In this document: one piece after another, positions 36,959-47,303 of the stretch
Numbering within the stretch: the stretch's first letter is position 1
How the letters are laid out: each line of letters begins with the position of its first letter
DNA from: Streptomyces sp. NBRC 110035
GTDB taxonomy: Bacteria; Actinomycetota; Actinomycetes; Streptomycetales; Streptomycetaceae
Reading direction: 5' to 3'
Assembly (NCBI RefSeq): GCF_000829695.1
Contig: NZ_BBNN01000015.1
Coordinates: 186,001-250,000 of the forward strand
DNA: 64,000 nt
Made by a program: the position numbers and the translations under genes
The notes under the pieces: generated by a model
What the model was told of the DNA's origin: nothing
Database searches by the model: none
What the model saw: the letters and a program-made list of their open reading frames with translations, nothing else

Positions 36959-37891
36959 TCAGAACCGGCCGTCCTGGCAGCGCGCCACCCAGTCCGCCGC
37001 GGACGCGAATTCTTCGTCCGAGGTCCCTGGCTGGAGATCCCGTACCTTCGGCGGACCCACATCCGCACGCGGGTACGAGCCGAGGAAGCGCACCTGAAGG
37101 CAGACCCGCTTGAGACCCATCAGTGTCTCGGCCACCCTGCGGTCCGAGATATGGCCCTCGGCATCGATGCAGAAGCAGTAATTGCCGATACCGGCACCGG
37201 TGGGCCGGGACTGGAGCAGCATGAGGTTGACGCCGCGCGTGGCGAACTCACCCAGCAGATCGCGCAGGCCACCGGGGTGGTCGTCGCGCTGCCACAGCAC
37301 GATGGACGTCTTGTCCGCGCCGGTGGGCGCGGCGGGCCGTGCGGGGCGTCCGACCAGGACGAAGCGGGTCTGGGCATTCTCCGCGTCGTGGATTCCGGTC
37401 TCCAGGGCCTCCAGCCCGTACCGGGCCGCCGCGAACTCGCCGGCGAAGGCCGCGTCGTACCGGCCCTCCTGCACCAGTCGGGCACCGTCCGCGTTGGAGG
37501 CGGCCGACTCCCAGACGACGTCCGGGAGGTGCTTCTTCAGCCAGTTGCGTACCTGCGGCTGGGCGGCGGGGTGGGCGGTGACGGTCTTGATCTCCGACAG
37601 TCTGGTGCCGGGACGGACGAGCAGCGCGAAGGTGATCGACAGCAGCACCTCGCGGTAGATGGTCAGCGGGGTACCGGCGACCAGTTCGTCGAGAGTGGTG
37701 GTGATGCCGCCCTCGACGGAGTTCTCGATGGGGACGAAAGCGGCCTCGGCCTCCCCGGCGCGTACCGCGTCGAGCGCGGACTGCACGGACACGTACGGGA
37801 TCAGTTCCCGGGTGGCTGCCTCCGGGAGAGTACGCAGGGCGACTTCGGTGAAGGTGCCCTCGGGGCCGAGATACGCATAGCTCGCTGGCAT
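36959..37891 (-). CDS. pheA: Prephenate dehydratase
   Basis: 310 aa. The N-terminal PDT domain (ASYAYLGPEGTFTEVALRT) includes the catalytic motif TRFVLVG and ENSVEGGITTT. A C-terminal ACT domain (TSIVLWQRDDHPGGLRDLLGEFATRGVNLMLLQSRP) includes the GxxNxxxxxSRP-like phenylalanine-binding motif. It converts prephenate to phenylpyruvate and should be feedback-inhibited by Phe. Monofunctional (no chorismate mutase). It lies 91 bp downstream of dtpA. Confidence 0.96.
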   Translation of the reverse strand: MPASYAYLGPEGTFTEVALRTLPEAATRELIPYVSVQSALDAVRAGEAEAAFVPIENSVEGGITTTLDELVAGTPLTIYREVLLSITFALLVRPGTRLSEIKTVTAHPAAQPQVRNWLKKHLPDVVWESAASNADGARLVQEGRYDAAFAGEFAAARYGLEALETGIHDAENAQTRFVLVGRPARPAAPTGADKTSIVLWQRDDHPGGLRDLLGEFATRGVNLMLLQSRPTGAGIGNYCFCIDAEGHISDRRVAETLMGLKRVCLQVRFLGSYPRADVGPPKVRDLQPGTSDEEFASAADWVARCQDGRF

Positions 37892-37982
37892 GACCTCACC
37901 CTAATGGGCCCACGCCGGGCGCATCCCCGGACGCGAGCCCAGGAGTGCCCCCGCGAGTGGCAGGTATGTGACACGGGTGGCC

Positions 37983-39287
37983 TCAGCCCTCCAGCAGCAG
38001 CTGCCCCACATACCCGCCCTCCGCCGCGCCACCCGGCACCGCGAACAGTCCGCTCGCCTCGTGCCGGAGGAACGGCGTCAGCGCGTCGCCCCGGTCGAGC
38101 TTGCGCTGCACCGGTACGAAGCCGCGCAGCGGGTCGGCCTGCCAGCAGACGAACAGCAGACCCGCGTCGGGCACGCCGTCCGCGTCCATACCGTCGTGGT
38201 ACGAGAGGGGGCGCCGGAGCATCGCCGCGCCGCCGTTCTGGTCGGGGCGGGTGATCCGGGCGTGGGCGTTGACGGGAACCACCGGATTGCCCGCGGAGTC
38301 CGTCTTCTCCAGGTCCATCTCGGTCGTCTCGGTCCCTCCGGACAACGGCGCTCCGTCGGACTTGCGGCGCCCGACGACGGCCTCCTGCTCCTTGACCGCG
38401 AGCTTCTCCCAGTCGTCGAGCAGCATGCGGATGCGGCGGACGACCACGTAGGAGCCGTGCGCCATCCAGGCGGGGTCACTGTTCGCCGGTACGAAGATCC
38501 GCTGGTCGAAGTCGGATTCGGACGGCTTGGGGTTACGGGTGCCGTCGATCTGGCCCATCAGGTTGCGTGCGGTCATCGGGCGGGCGGTGGCGCCGGGTGA
38601 GCGGTTGAACCCGTTCATCTGCCAGCGCACCCTGGCCGCAGAACCGGCGTCCTTCTGCACGGCGCGCAGTGCGTGGAAGGCGACCAGGGCGTCGTGGGCC
38701 CCGATCTGCACCCACAGGTCGCCGTTGCTGCGGGCCTTGTCGAGGTGGTCGGAGGAGAAGTCGGGCAGCGGGTCCAGGGCCACCGGACGCTGCTTCTCCA
38801 GTCCGGTACGGGCGAAGAAGCTGTGACCGAAGCCGAAGGTGAGGGTCAGTGAGGAGGGCCCGGCGTCCTGGGCCACACCGGTGTCCCCATTGGCGCTCGG
38901 TTCGCCTGCCATGAGCCGTCGGGCCGTGTCCGACCAGCGGCGCAGCAGGGCGGCCGCTTCCTTGCGTCCGGCGCCCGGCGCGAGGTCGAAGGCGATGAGA
39001 TGGCCGCGGGCCGGGAGTCCGTCGGTGATGCCGGGCTGATGTTTCCCGTGAAACATTGCCCGGTCCTCGCCCACGGAGGTGAGTGGGGTGACTTCGGCGG
39101 ACGCGGCGGGCGCGGCGGCGGCGTAGCCCACCGTACCGCCCGCGGCGCCGAGCACGACTCCGGTGGCCCCGGCGGTGCCGAGCAGACGGCGCCGGGAGAT
39201 GCCCTCCCGGTCGGCGCGCGCGGTGGTGCCTTCCCGGGGTTCTGGCACCGCAGTGGTGCGGGCCTCCGGAGTGGACTGGTCAGCCAT
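37983..39287 (-). CDS. dtpA: DtpA, Tat-exported dye-decolourising haem peroxidase
   Basis: 434 aa. The Tat signal is clear: SRRRLLGTAG (31-40), a hydrophobic stretch and AAAAPAASA. The Dyp hallmark GxxDG is G245QIDG, with distal D248. A His-rich VPVNAHARITRP supplies the likely proximal ligand. In S. lividans the orthologue is required with Sco and ECuC for copper loading of GlxA and for aerial growth. It is last gene of the copper operon, 6 bp after copCD. A one-mismatch parS lies inside the gene (39041-39054), encoding MFHGKH. Confidence 0.93.
   Translation of the reverse strand: MADQSTPEARTTAVPEPREGTTARADREGISRRRLLGTAGATGVVLGAAGGTVGYAAAAPAASAEVTPLTSVGEDRAMFHGKHQPGITDGLPARGHLIAFDLAPGAGRKEAAALLRRWSDTARRLMAGEPSANGDTGVAQDAGPSSLTLTFGFGHSFFARTGLEKQRPVALDPLPDFSSDHLDKARSNGDLWVQIGAHDALVAFHALRAVQKDAGSAARVRWQMNGFNRSPGATARPMTARNLMGQIDGTRNPKPSESDFDQRIFVPANSDPAWMAHGSYVVVRRIRMLLDDWEKLAVKEQEAVVGRRKSDGAPLSGGTETTEMDLEKTDSAGNPVVPVNAHARITRPDQNGGAAMLRRPLSYHDGMDADGVPDAGLLFVCWQADPLRGFVPVQRKLDRGDALTPFLRHEASGLFAVPGGAAEGGYVGQLLLEG
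39041..39054. promoter_or_regulatory. parS-like site within dtpA (1 mismatch)
   Basis: GTTTCCCGTGAAAC differs from parS at one base. It is embedded in coding sequence (residues about 79-83 of DtpA). Confidence 0.7.
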
Positions 39288-39293
39288 GGTGGT

Positions 39294-41372
<2,079 letters not shown>

Positions 41373-41385
41373 AGGGGTTCCTCCC

Positions 41386-41913
41386 TCAGTGTCCGTGCTT
41401 CGGGGTGTAGGTGGCGGGCTTCACCGGAATCTCGACCGTGACGGGGCCGGAGCGGGCGAAGCGCAGCTCGACGGAGACCTTCTGACCCTGCTTCGGCCGC
41501 TGTTTCAGCTGCTCGAACATCAGATGGTTGCCGCCGCTCTCGAGCACGAGGCTGCCGTGGGCCGGGATGTCGAGCGCGTCGGCCTCCTGCATGGCCCCGT
41601 CGACGGTCTCGTGCACGGTGACGTGGTCGGCGGCGTCACTGCTGACCGAGGTCAGCTGGTCGGCCGCGCCGCCCTTGTTGCTGATGACGAGAAAGCCGGC
41701 CGCCATGTCCGACACCGGCTGCGGCATGTAGGCGGAGCCGACGGACAGGTCCGCCTCGCCACCCGAGCCCGGGCTGTCCGAGTCCGAGCCGCCGCAGCCG
41801 GCCAGGGCCAGCGCCCCGGTGAGGGCCACCGCCGTGAGGCCGTGCGGCCTGCCGAGGAGCCGTCTGCCGGAAGGCCGGCTTTCTGCGAGCCGCTTCCCTT
41901 CGAGCCGGTTCAC
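41386..41913 (-). CDS. ecuC: PCuAC-type copper chaperone lipoprotein (ECuC)
   Basis: 175 aa from GTG 41913, overlapping the sco stop by four bases. Lipobox LALAGC with C40. PCuAC motif residues are visible: H in VTVHETV, Met in AMQEAD and GGNHLMFEQL (H-x-M), plus a C-terminal PKHGH. This is the extracellular Cu(I) chaperone that passes copper to Sco and onward to cytochrome oxidase or GlxA. Second gene after sco in the operon. Confidence 0.92.
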   Translation of the reverse strand: MNRLEGKRLAESRPSGRRLLGRPHGLTAVALTGALALAGCGGSDSDSPGSGGEADLSVGSAYMPQPVSDMAAGFLVISNKGGAADQLTSVSSDAADHVTVHETVDGAMQEADALDIPAHGSLVLESGGNHLMFEQLKQRPKQGQKVSVELRFARSGPVTVEIPVKPATYTPKHGH

Positions 41914-42572
41914 GGGTTCTCACCCTTGATGATCTTGGGGAGGTCCGCGGTGTAGTCCTCGACGGTGGCGTCCTCGCCGTAGAGGAGGTAGCCGCCGTCG
42001 GTCTTCGGGGAGAAGGCGATGACCTGGGTTCCGTGGTCGGAGACGACCTGGCCCCTGTCGTCCTTGCGCGGCGCGTCGATCGAGATGCCGAGGGTGCGGG
42101 CGCCGGCCTGGATCGTGTCGAAGTCCCCGGTCAGGCCGACGACCTGGGAGTCGATGCCCTTGAGCCACTTGCCGAGCGCGGCGGAGGTGTCCCGCTCGGG
42201 GTCGGTGGTGACGAACACGATCCGCAGCTCGTCCTGCTGGTCCTGGGGCAGCTGCTTCTTGGCCACCGCGAGGTTGTTCATGGTCAGCGGGCAGACGTCG
42301 GGGCAGTGTGTGTAGCCGAAGTAGACCAGCGTGGGCTTGCCGGCGGTCTCCGCGCGGAAGTCGTACTCCTTGCCCTGCGTGTCGGTGAGGACGAGGTCCG
42401 GCTTCTCGAACGGGTTGTCGAGGGCGGTGGCGGCCTTCTCCGCGCCGGCCTCCTCGGAGACCATGGCGATGGGGCTGTCGCTGTCGCTGTCGCTGTCACT
42501 GTCGCCGCTGCCGCAGGCGGAGAGGGTCAGGGTGGCGGCGAGCAGGGCCGCCGCGAGGGTCTTCTTGCGCAT
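41910..42572 (-). CDS. sco: Sco1/SenC copper-delivery lipoprotein
   Basis: 220 aa. The lipobox is LSAC (C20). An Asp-Ser repeat (five CTGTCG/CTGTCA units, 42475-42504) lies after it. The thioredoxin-like Sco fold has C90-PDV-C94 and H180 (SDHGT), all three Cu ligands. It loads CuA of cytochrome c oxidase or acts with ECuC. A 23-bp hairpin lies 26 bp before the ATG, between this gene and ycnI. Confidence 0.95.
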   Translation of the reverse strand: MRKKTLAAALLAATLTLSACGSGDSDSDSDSDSPIAMVSEEAGAEKAATALDNPFEKPDLVLTDTQGKEYDFRAETAGKPTLVYFGYTHCPDVCPLTMNNLAVAKKQLPQDQQDELRIVFVTTDPERDTSAALGKWLKGIDSQVVGLTGDFDTIQAGARTLGISIDAPRKDDRGQVVSDHGTQVIAFSPKTDGGYLLYGEDATVEDYTADLPKIIKGENP

Positions 42573-42597
42573 GATGAGGTCCAGAAGGTAGGTGCTC

Positions 42598-42645
42598 CGG
42601 CGCGCACCGGGGTTCCACGGGGCCGTGGAACCCCGGTGCGCGCCG
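42598..42645 (-). terminator. 23-bp perfect hairpin between ycnI and sco
   Basis: The arm 42598-42620 (CGGCGCGCACCGGGGTTCCA, then CGG) pairs perfectly with 42623-42645. It lies 14 bp after the YcnI stop and 26 bp before the sco start, so it may terminate most transcripts and partly separate ycnI from the downstream copper genes. Confidence 0.85.
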
Positions 42646-42658
42646 TTGAACAGGGGGC

Positions 42659-43429
42659 TCAGGCGTCGGCGCGTCGGCGTCCGGCGAGTACGCCGTAGGC
42701 GACGCCCGCGGCGCCGACCACGATGCCGACGACGCCCAGGACCCGGGCGGTGGTGTCCGTGCCGCCCGCGTCGTCGGAGCCGGCCGCCGCGGTGCTCTCC
42801 GCGGCGGCGTTCTCGCCGTTCCCGGTGGTCTCGTCGGCCTTGGAGCCCTCGGCCTCGCCGTCCGACGCACCGTGCGCGTGACCGTCGGCGGAGGCCTCGG
42901 CCAGAACGAGCACGGGGGCCGGGAAGTCGGGCTCCTCCTGACCCTCCTGGGGTACCTCGATCCAGCGGACGACCTCCTTGTTGGAGTACGTCTGCAGCGC
43001 CTTGAAGACCAGTTCGTCGGCGTCCTCGGGCAGGGTGCCGACGGACACCGGGAACTTCTGGAAGAAGCCCGGATCGATGCCGTCGTCATCGTCGGCGGTC
43101 CAGGTGACCTTGGTGACGGCCTCGTCGATCTTCCTGCCGTGCATCTCCAGCGGCTTGTCCAGCTTGGACTTGGTGACCTTGATGTCCCAGCCGTCGACCG
43201 GCTGCGGCATCACGGAGGCCAGCGGGTGGTCGGTGGGGAACGTCACCTCGAGCTTGGTCGTCGACGCGTTGTCGCGCTCGTTGGGGACCTTGAAGTCCAC
43301 GACCGCGTAACCGCCCTTGGCCGCCTCGCCCTCGGGCTGCACGCTGACGTGGGCGAAGGCGGGGGCGGACAAGGTGAGGACGGCGACACCGGCGACAGCG
43401 CCGACGGCGGCGATACGGGAAGCCTTCAT
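42659..43429 (-). CDS. YcnI (DUF1775) copper-binding membrane-anchored protein
   Basis: 256 aa from ATG 43429. The signal peptide ends at SAPAFA-HVSV, exposing an N-terminal His that binds Cu(II) in characterised YcnI. The DUF1775 domain is at about 30-180, with the W of VDGWDI. An acidic/Ser linker follows, then a C-terminal TM (VLGVVGIVVGAAGVAYGVLA) and RRR. First gene of the copper cluster, upstream of a strong hairpin. Confidence 0.92.
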   Translation of the reverse strand: MKASRIAAVGAVAGVAVLTLSAPAFAHVSVQPEGEAAKGGYAVVDFKVPNERDNASTTKLEVTFPTDHPLASVMPQPVDGWDIKVTKSKLDKPLEMHGRKIDEAVTKVTWTADDDDGIDPGFFQKFPVSVGTLPEDADELVFKALQTYSNKEVVRWIEVPQEGQEEPDFPAPVLVLAEASADGHAHGASDGEAEGSKADETTGNGENAAAESTAAAGSDDAGGTDTTARVLGVVGIVVGAAGVAYGVLAGRRRADA

Positions 43430-43503
43430 GGCAGAAGCACTCCGCTTCAGTTGGGTTTCGCTGACGGTAAGGGATCCGCGTACGGACGTACGTCCCCGCC
43501 GGT

Positions 43504-43529
43504 GGCCGGCTGCCGGGCCGCAGCCGGCC
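43504..43529 (-). terminator. Hairpin downstream of membrane-protein gene
   Basis: GGCCGGCTGC-cgggcc-GCAGCCGGCC, a perfect 10-bp stem between the minus-strand membrane protein (ends 43680) and ycnI. It probably ends the former. Confidence 0.6.
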
Positions 43530-43679
43530 CGCTCGCGCGAAAGAAGTACGAGCGGAGCGGGCGGGAAGTGCGCGGGGGAACACGCGGGAAAGCGGACGCG
43601 CACGCGCGTGCCGTACCGCACGCCGGCGCCCCTCTCCCGTCCGGAGGTCCGGCGGTGGCGGAGTGGTGGCCCGGTCGCG

Positions 43680-44570
43680 TCAGGCGGCGAGGGCGAGTGC
43701 GGTACCGGTCGGCGGCGGGCCCCGGCGGATCACCGTGTGCTGGAGTGCGGTGATCCGGGGCGTGGGCGGCACGGTCGGTACGGTGCGCAGCCGGCGCGGG
43801 GTCTCCCGGGGAACCCCCGGCAGACCCGCGTGCAGCGCAAGGACCAGAGTGAGCGCCACGCGGAGGGACCGTACGAGGGAGCCCTCGGCGACGCCGTGCG
43901 CCGACAGTTCGGTGAGCCGCAGCAACGCCAGGTCGCCGCGGCGCAGCAGCCAGCCGGTGGCGAGCGCCGCGAGGAGGTGCACGAGCAGCATCGGCAGGGA
44001 CGGCAGCAGCGGCACCGCCGAGCCCGCGGCCGAAGGGTCCGAGGCCAGGGACAGGACGCCCTCCGGGGCGCGCCCCGGGTGGGGCCCGCCGACCGCGCTC
44101 TCCGTGCCGGTCGTGCCGGGGTGGATCCGGGCGTCGGTGAGGATGCGCCGAGCCTGTGCGGGGCTGATGGCCGCCGTGCCGGCACCGCACACCAGCCGGG
44201 CCGCCTGCTCGATCAGCGAGGCGTCGGACACGGACACGGACCCGGACCCGGGAGACGACGCGGCCGACGACACGTTCGCGGTGACCGCGACGCCGTGCTG
44301 GCCGATGCCGAACACGGTGTGCAGCACCGCCTGGCCGACTGCCAGCAGGGCGGCGATACCGGGCAGGGACCGCGCACGTCCGGCGAGGGGCAGCACGGCC
44401 GCGAACGCCCCGAGGAATCCGACGCCCAGCGTCCACAGCGGAACGACGGCGTGGGAGGCGAGTGTGTGACCTGCCCCGGCCAGCACGACACAGACCGCGG
44501 CGAACACCGCGGCCCGCGGCATCCGGAGCCCGCGTCCGGAGCGCATCGTGTGCGGGTGGGGGGCAGTCAT
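43680..44570 (-). CDS. Hypothetical membrane protein
   Basis: 296 aa from ATG 44570 (MTAPHPHTMRSGRG). There are about four to five TM segments (AAVFAAVCVVLAGAGHTLA; WTLGVGFLGAFAAVLPLAG; LPGIAALLAVGQAVLHTVFG; LPMLLVHLLAALATGWLL). The central loop is Ser/Gly-rich and His residues are scattered. No family recognised. It precedes the copper operon and may be related. It diverges from the ATPase gene at 44791. Confidence 0.8.
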   Translation of the reverse strand: MTAPHPHTMRSGRGLRMPRAAVFAAVCVVLAGAGHTLASHAVVPLWTLGVGFLGAFAAVLPLAGRARSLPGIAALLAVGQAVLHTVFGIGQHGVAVTANVSSAASSPGSGSVSVSDASLIEQAARLVCGAGTAAISPAQARRILTDARIHPGTTGTESAVGGPHPGRAPEGVLSLASDPSAAGSAVPLLPSLPMLLVHLLAALATGWLLRRGDLALLRLTELSAHGVAEGSLVRSLRVALTLVLALHAGLPGVPRETPRRLRTVPTVPPTPRITALQHTVIRRGPPPTGTALALAA

Positions 44571-44790
44571 GGCGGGCTCATCATCGCACTGGGCCTCCGG
44601 CTGCCGTACGGCAGGTCCGCAAGGAGAGCTACGGCCGGAAGGCCACTTCTGTGACGTGACGTCCCGTATACACCAGTCGGCCCCATGGCGCACCCGCCAT
44701 ATGGGGGTCATCACGTCAGCGGGACGCTTACAAGCGTGTACGCAGGGCAATAGGTAACGGTATGTCGAGCCGCGGCCGGGAGGCTGGAGC

Positions 44791-45255
44791 ATGAGCATCT
44801 GGTGGTCACTCCATCTGCGCCGTGATGCTGCGAGCGTGCCGCTCGCGCGTCGCCTCCTTCTCGGCGCGATGGAGACCGCGGGCGTCGACCCCGACATCTC
44901 CTACGACCTGTCCGTCGCTCTCACCGAGGCCTGCGCGAACGCCGTCGAGCACGGTGGGGGCACCGTCCGGGGCGGGTTCACCGAGGCGTACCGGGTGACC
45001 GCCTATCTCGAGGGCGAGAAGTGCCGTATCGAGGTCGCCGACGCGGGCCCCGGCTTTCCCGCCGTGGCCGGCGGCCGCACCCACCCGCCGGTCCGCCCCG
45101 CGCCGTACGACGCGGAGCACGGCCGAGGTCTCTGCCTCATCCAGGAGCTCGCCGACCACGTCCACATCGGCAACAAGCCCGATCGGGGTGGCGCCGTGGT
45201 GAGTTTCGACAAGATCCTCAAATGGCGGAAGGGCGCGCCGCTGATGGCGGTGTGA
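44791..45255 (+). CDS. Anti-sigma-factor-like ATP-binding protein (HATPase_c)
   Basis: 154 aa with a GHKL/RsbW-type fold. The N box is LTEACANAVEHG, G1 is VADAGPGFP and G2 is GRGLCLIQELAD. Such proteins phosphorylate anti-sigma antagonists or act as anti-sigma factors. Streptomyces has many. The PP2C phosphatase at 47304-48854 could be its counterpart, which is inferred from proximity. Confidence 0.88.
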   Translation: MSIWWSLHLRRDAASVPLARRLLLGAMETAGVDPDISYDLSVALTEACANAVEHGGGTVRGGFTEAYRVTAYLEGEKCRIEVADAGPGFPAVAGGRTHPPVRPAPYDAEHGRGLCLIQELADHVHIGNKPDRGGAVVSFDKILKWRKGAPLMAV

Positions 45256-45421
45256 CCCCACCGAATCCGTCCGCAGCGGACCCCCATCGCACTGAGGCCG
45301 GCACCCCTCCCGGGGGCCGGCCGCGGTGCGCGTGCGCGTGCGCGCATCAGCTCACCGATCGACCGCTCAAGCGGTTCATCAGCATCTCGAGAACCCCTCG
45401 AGCCGTGATCAGCCCTCGTGA

Positions 45422-46942
45422 TCAGCCCTTGAGGGCCGCCATCCACGCCTCGACCTCGTCCGACCGCCTGGGCAGAGCGGCGGAGAGGTTCCGGTTGCCG
45501 TCCTCGGTCACCAGGATGTCGTCCTCGATGCGGACGCCGATGCCCCGGTACCCCTCGGGGACGGTCAGGTCGTCGGCCTGGAAGTACAGGCCCGGTTCGA
45601 CCGTGAGCACCATGCCCGGCTCCAGGGTGCCGTCGACGTACGCCTCGGTGCGTGCGGCGGCGCAGTCGTGGACGTCCAGACCGAGCATGTGGCCGGTGCC
45701 GTGCAGCGTCCAACGGCGCTGCAGACCCAGCTCCAGCACCCGCTCCACCGGGCCCTCGACCAGACCCCACTCGACGAGCCGCTCGGCCAGGACCCGCTGG
45801 GCGGCGTCGTGGAAGTCGCGGTACTTGGCGCCGGGCTTCACCGCCGCGATACCGGCCTCCTGGGCGTCGTACACGGCGTCGTAGATCTTCTTCTGCAGCG
45901 CGCTGTACGTGCCGTCGATCGGCAGCGTGCGTGTGACGTCCGCCGTGTAGTACGTGTGCGTCTCCACGCCGGCGTCGAGCAGCAGCAGGTCGCCGGAACG
46001 GACCGGACCGTCGTTGCGTACCCAGTGCAGGGTGGTGGCGTGCGGGCCGGCGGCGCAGATGGAGCCGTAGCCGACGTCGTTGCCCTCGACCCGTGCGCGC
46101 AGGAAGAAGGTGCCCTCGACATAGCGCTCGCTGGTGGCCTCGGCCTTGTCGAGGGCCTTCACGACGTCCTCGAAGCCACGCGCGGTGGAGTCGACGGCCT
46201 TCTGCAGCTCGCCGATCTCGAAGGCGTCCTTGACCAGCCGGGCCTCGGAGAGGAAGACCCGCAGCTCCTCGTCGCGCTCGGCGGTGACCTTGTCGGTCAG
46301 CGCCGCCTCGATGCCGGTGTCGTAGCCCCGCACGACGCGCACCGGGCCGGTGGCCTCGCGCAGGGCGCCGGCCAGCTCGCGCACGTCGGCGGCGGGGATG
46401 CCGTACCGCTTCTCGGCCTCGGTGAGGGAGTGGCGGCGGCCGACCCACAGCTCGCCCTGGCCGTCCAGCCAGAACTCGCCGTTCTCGCGGTTCGAGCGCG
46501 GGAGGAGGTAGATCGTCTCCTGGTGGCCGTCGGCCGTCGGCTCCAGGACGAGGACGCCGTCCTCGGTCTGGTTGCCGGTGAGGTACGTGTACTCGACCGA
46601 CGCGCGGAAGGCGTACTCGGTGTCGTTGGACCGCGTCTTCAGGTTGCCCGCGGGGACCACCAGGCGCTCGCCCGGGAAGCGCGCGGACAGCGTGGCACGG
46701 CGGGCGGCGGTCTCCGTGACCTGGGGGATCGGCTGGAGGTCGTGCAGTTCGGTGTCGGCCCAGCCGCTCTTCATGTTGTCGGCCAGCTCGTCGGACACGC
46801 CGGGGTAGAGGCCGTTCTTGCGCTGTTTGACGGGCTCTTCCTCGGCGGTCTCGGCATCCGCCGCGGCTTCCGGGCCTTCGGGGCCTGTCGTCCCGGCGGC
46901 CTCGTCGAACGCGGTCGGGAGCTCTTCTGCCACAGCGGTCAT
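45422..46942 (-). CDS. Xaa-Pro aminopeptidase (M24B)
   Basis: 506 aa from GTG 46942. It has an N-terminal creatinase-like domain and a C-terminal pita-bread domain. The dinuclear-metal ligands are LLLLDAGVETHTYYTADVTRT (two D), HGTGHMLGLDVHD, LEPGMVLTVEPGLY and VRIEDDILVTEDG. Residues 1-35 are an Ala/Glu-rich extension. It removes N-terminal residues before proline, in the cytosol. Streptomyces carries two such genes. Transcribed alone. Confidence 0.93.
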   Translation of the reverse strand: MTAVAEELPTAFDEAAGTTGPEGPEAAADAETAEEEPVKQRKNGLYPGVSDELADNMKSGWADTELHDLQPIPQVTETAARRATLSARFPGERLVVPAGNLKTRSNDTEYAFRASVEYTYLTGNQTEDGVLVLEPTADGHQETIYLLPRSNRENGEFWLDGQGELWVGRRHSLTEAEKRYGIPAADVRELAGALREATGPVRVVRGYDTGIEAALTDKVTAERDEELRVFLSEARLVKDAFEIGELQKAVDSTARGFEDVVKALDKAEATSERYVEGTFFLRARVEGNDVGYGSICAAGPHATTLHWVRNDGPVRSGDLLLLDAGVETHTYYTADVTRTLPIDGTYSALQKKIYDAVYDAQEAGIAAVKPGAKYRDFHDAAQRVLAERLVEWGLVEGPVERVLELGLQRRWTLHGTGHMLGLDVHDCAAARTEAYVDGTLEPGMVLTVEPGLYFQADDLTVPEGYRGIGVRIEDDILVTEDGNRNLSAALPRRSDEVEAWMAALKG

Positions 46943-47303
46943 CCTCCTCGGTAAGGCTCTGGACCTCCCCCAGGGTGCCGGTTTCGTCCGGGCCGGGGGA
47001 CCTCCTCCATCGTACGGTGACCGGCGAAACGGTCACCGGGGGGAATGGCCTGTTACCAAGGGCGCGCGGAGGGCGACGGAAACGGGCACGGTCATGGGCA
47101 CAAGCACGGAAACGGGCACCGAGCCGACCGCGAACCGATACCGCGAAACCGGTGCTGCGAACCGGCACCTTCCTGCTTCTCCGGCTCCTGCCCGACCGGC
47201 GTCGTCTCCTTCCCGCTCCGCCTCTTCCCGCCCCGTCGCACCCCGCTGCGCCCCGCCCCGCCCCACCCCGGCCTGCTCCGCTCCGCCCCGCGTGGCGCTG
47301 CGG
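46943..47303. other. Intergenic region, 361 bp
   Basis: Low-complexity sequence, with CGGGCACGG/ACGGAAACGGGCAC-like repeats at about 47080-47120 and C-rich CCCCGCCCCG runs at about 47230-47290. No gene or clear site. Confidence 0.5.
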
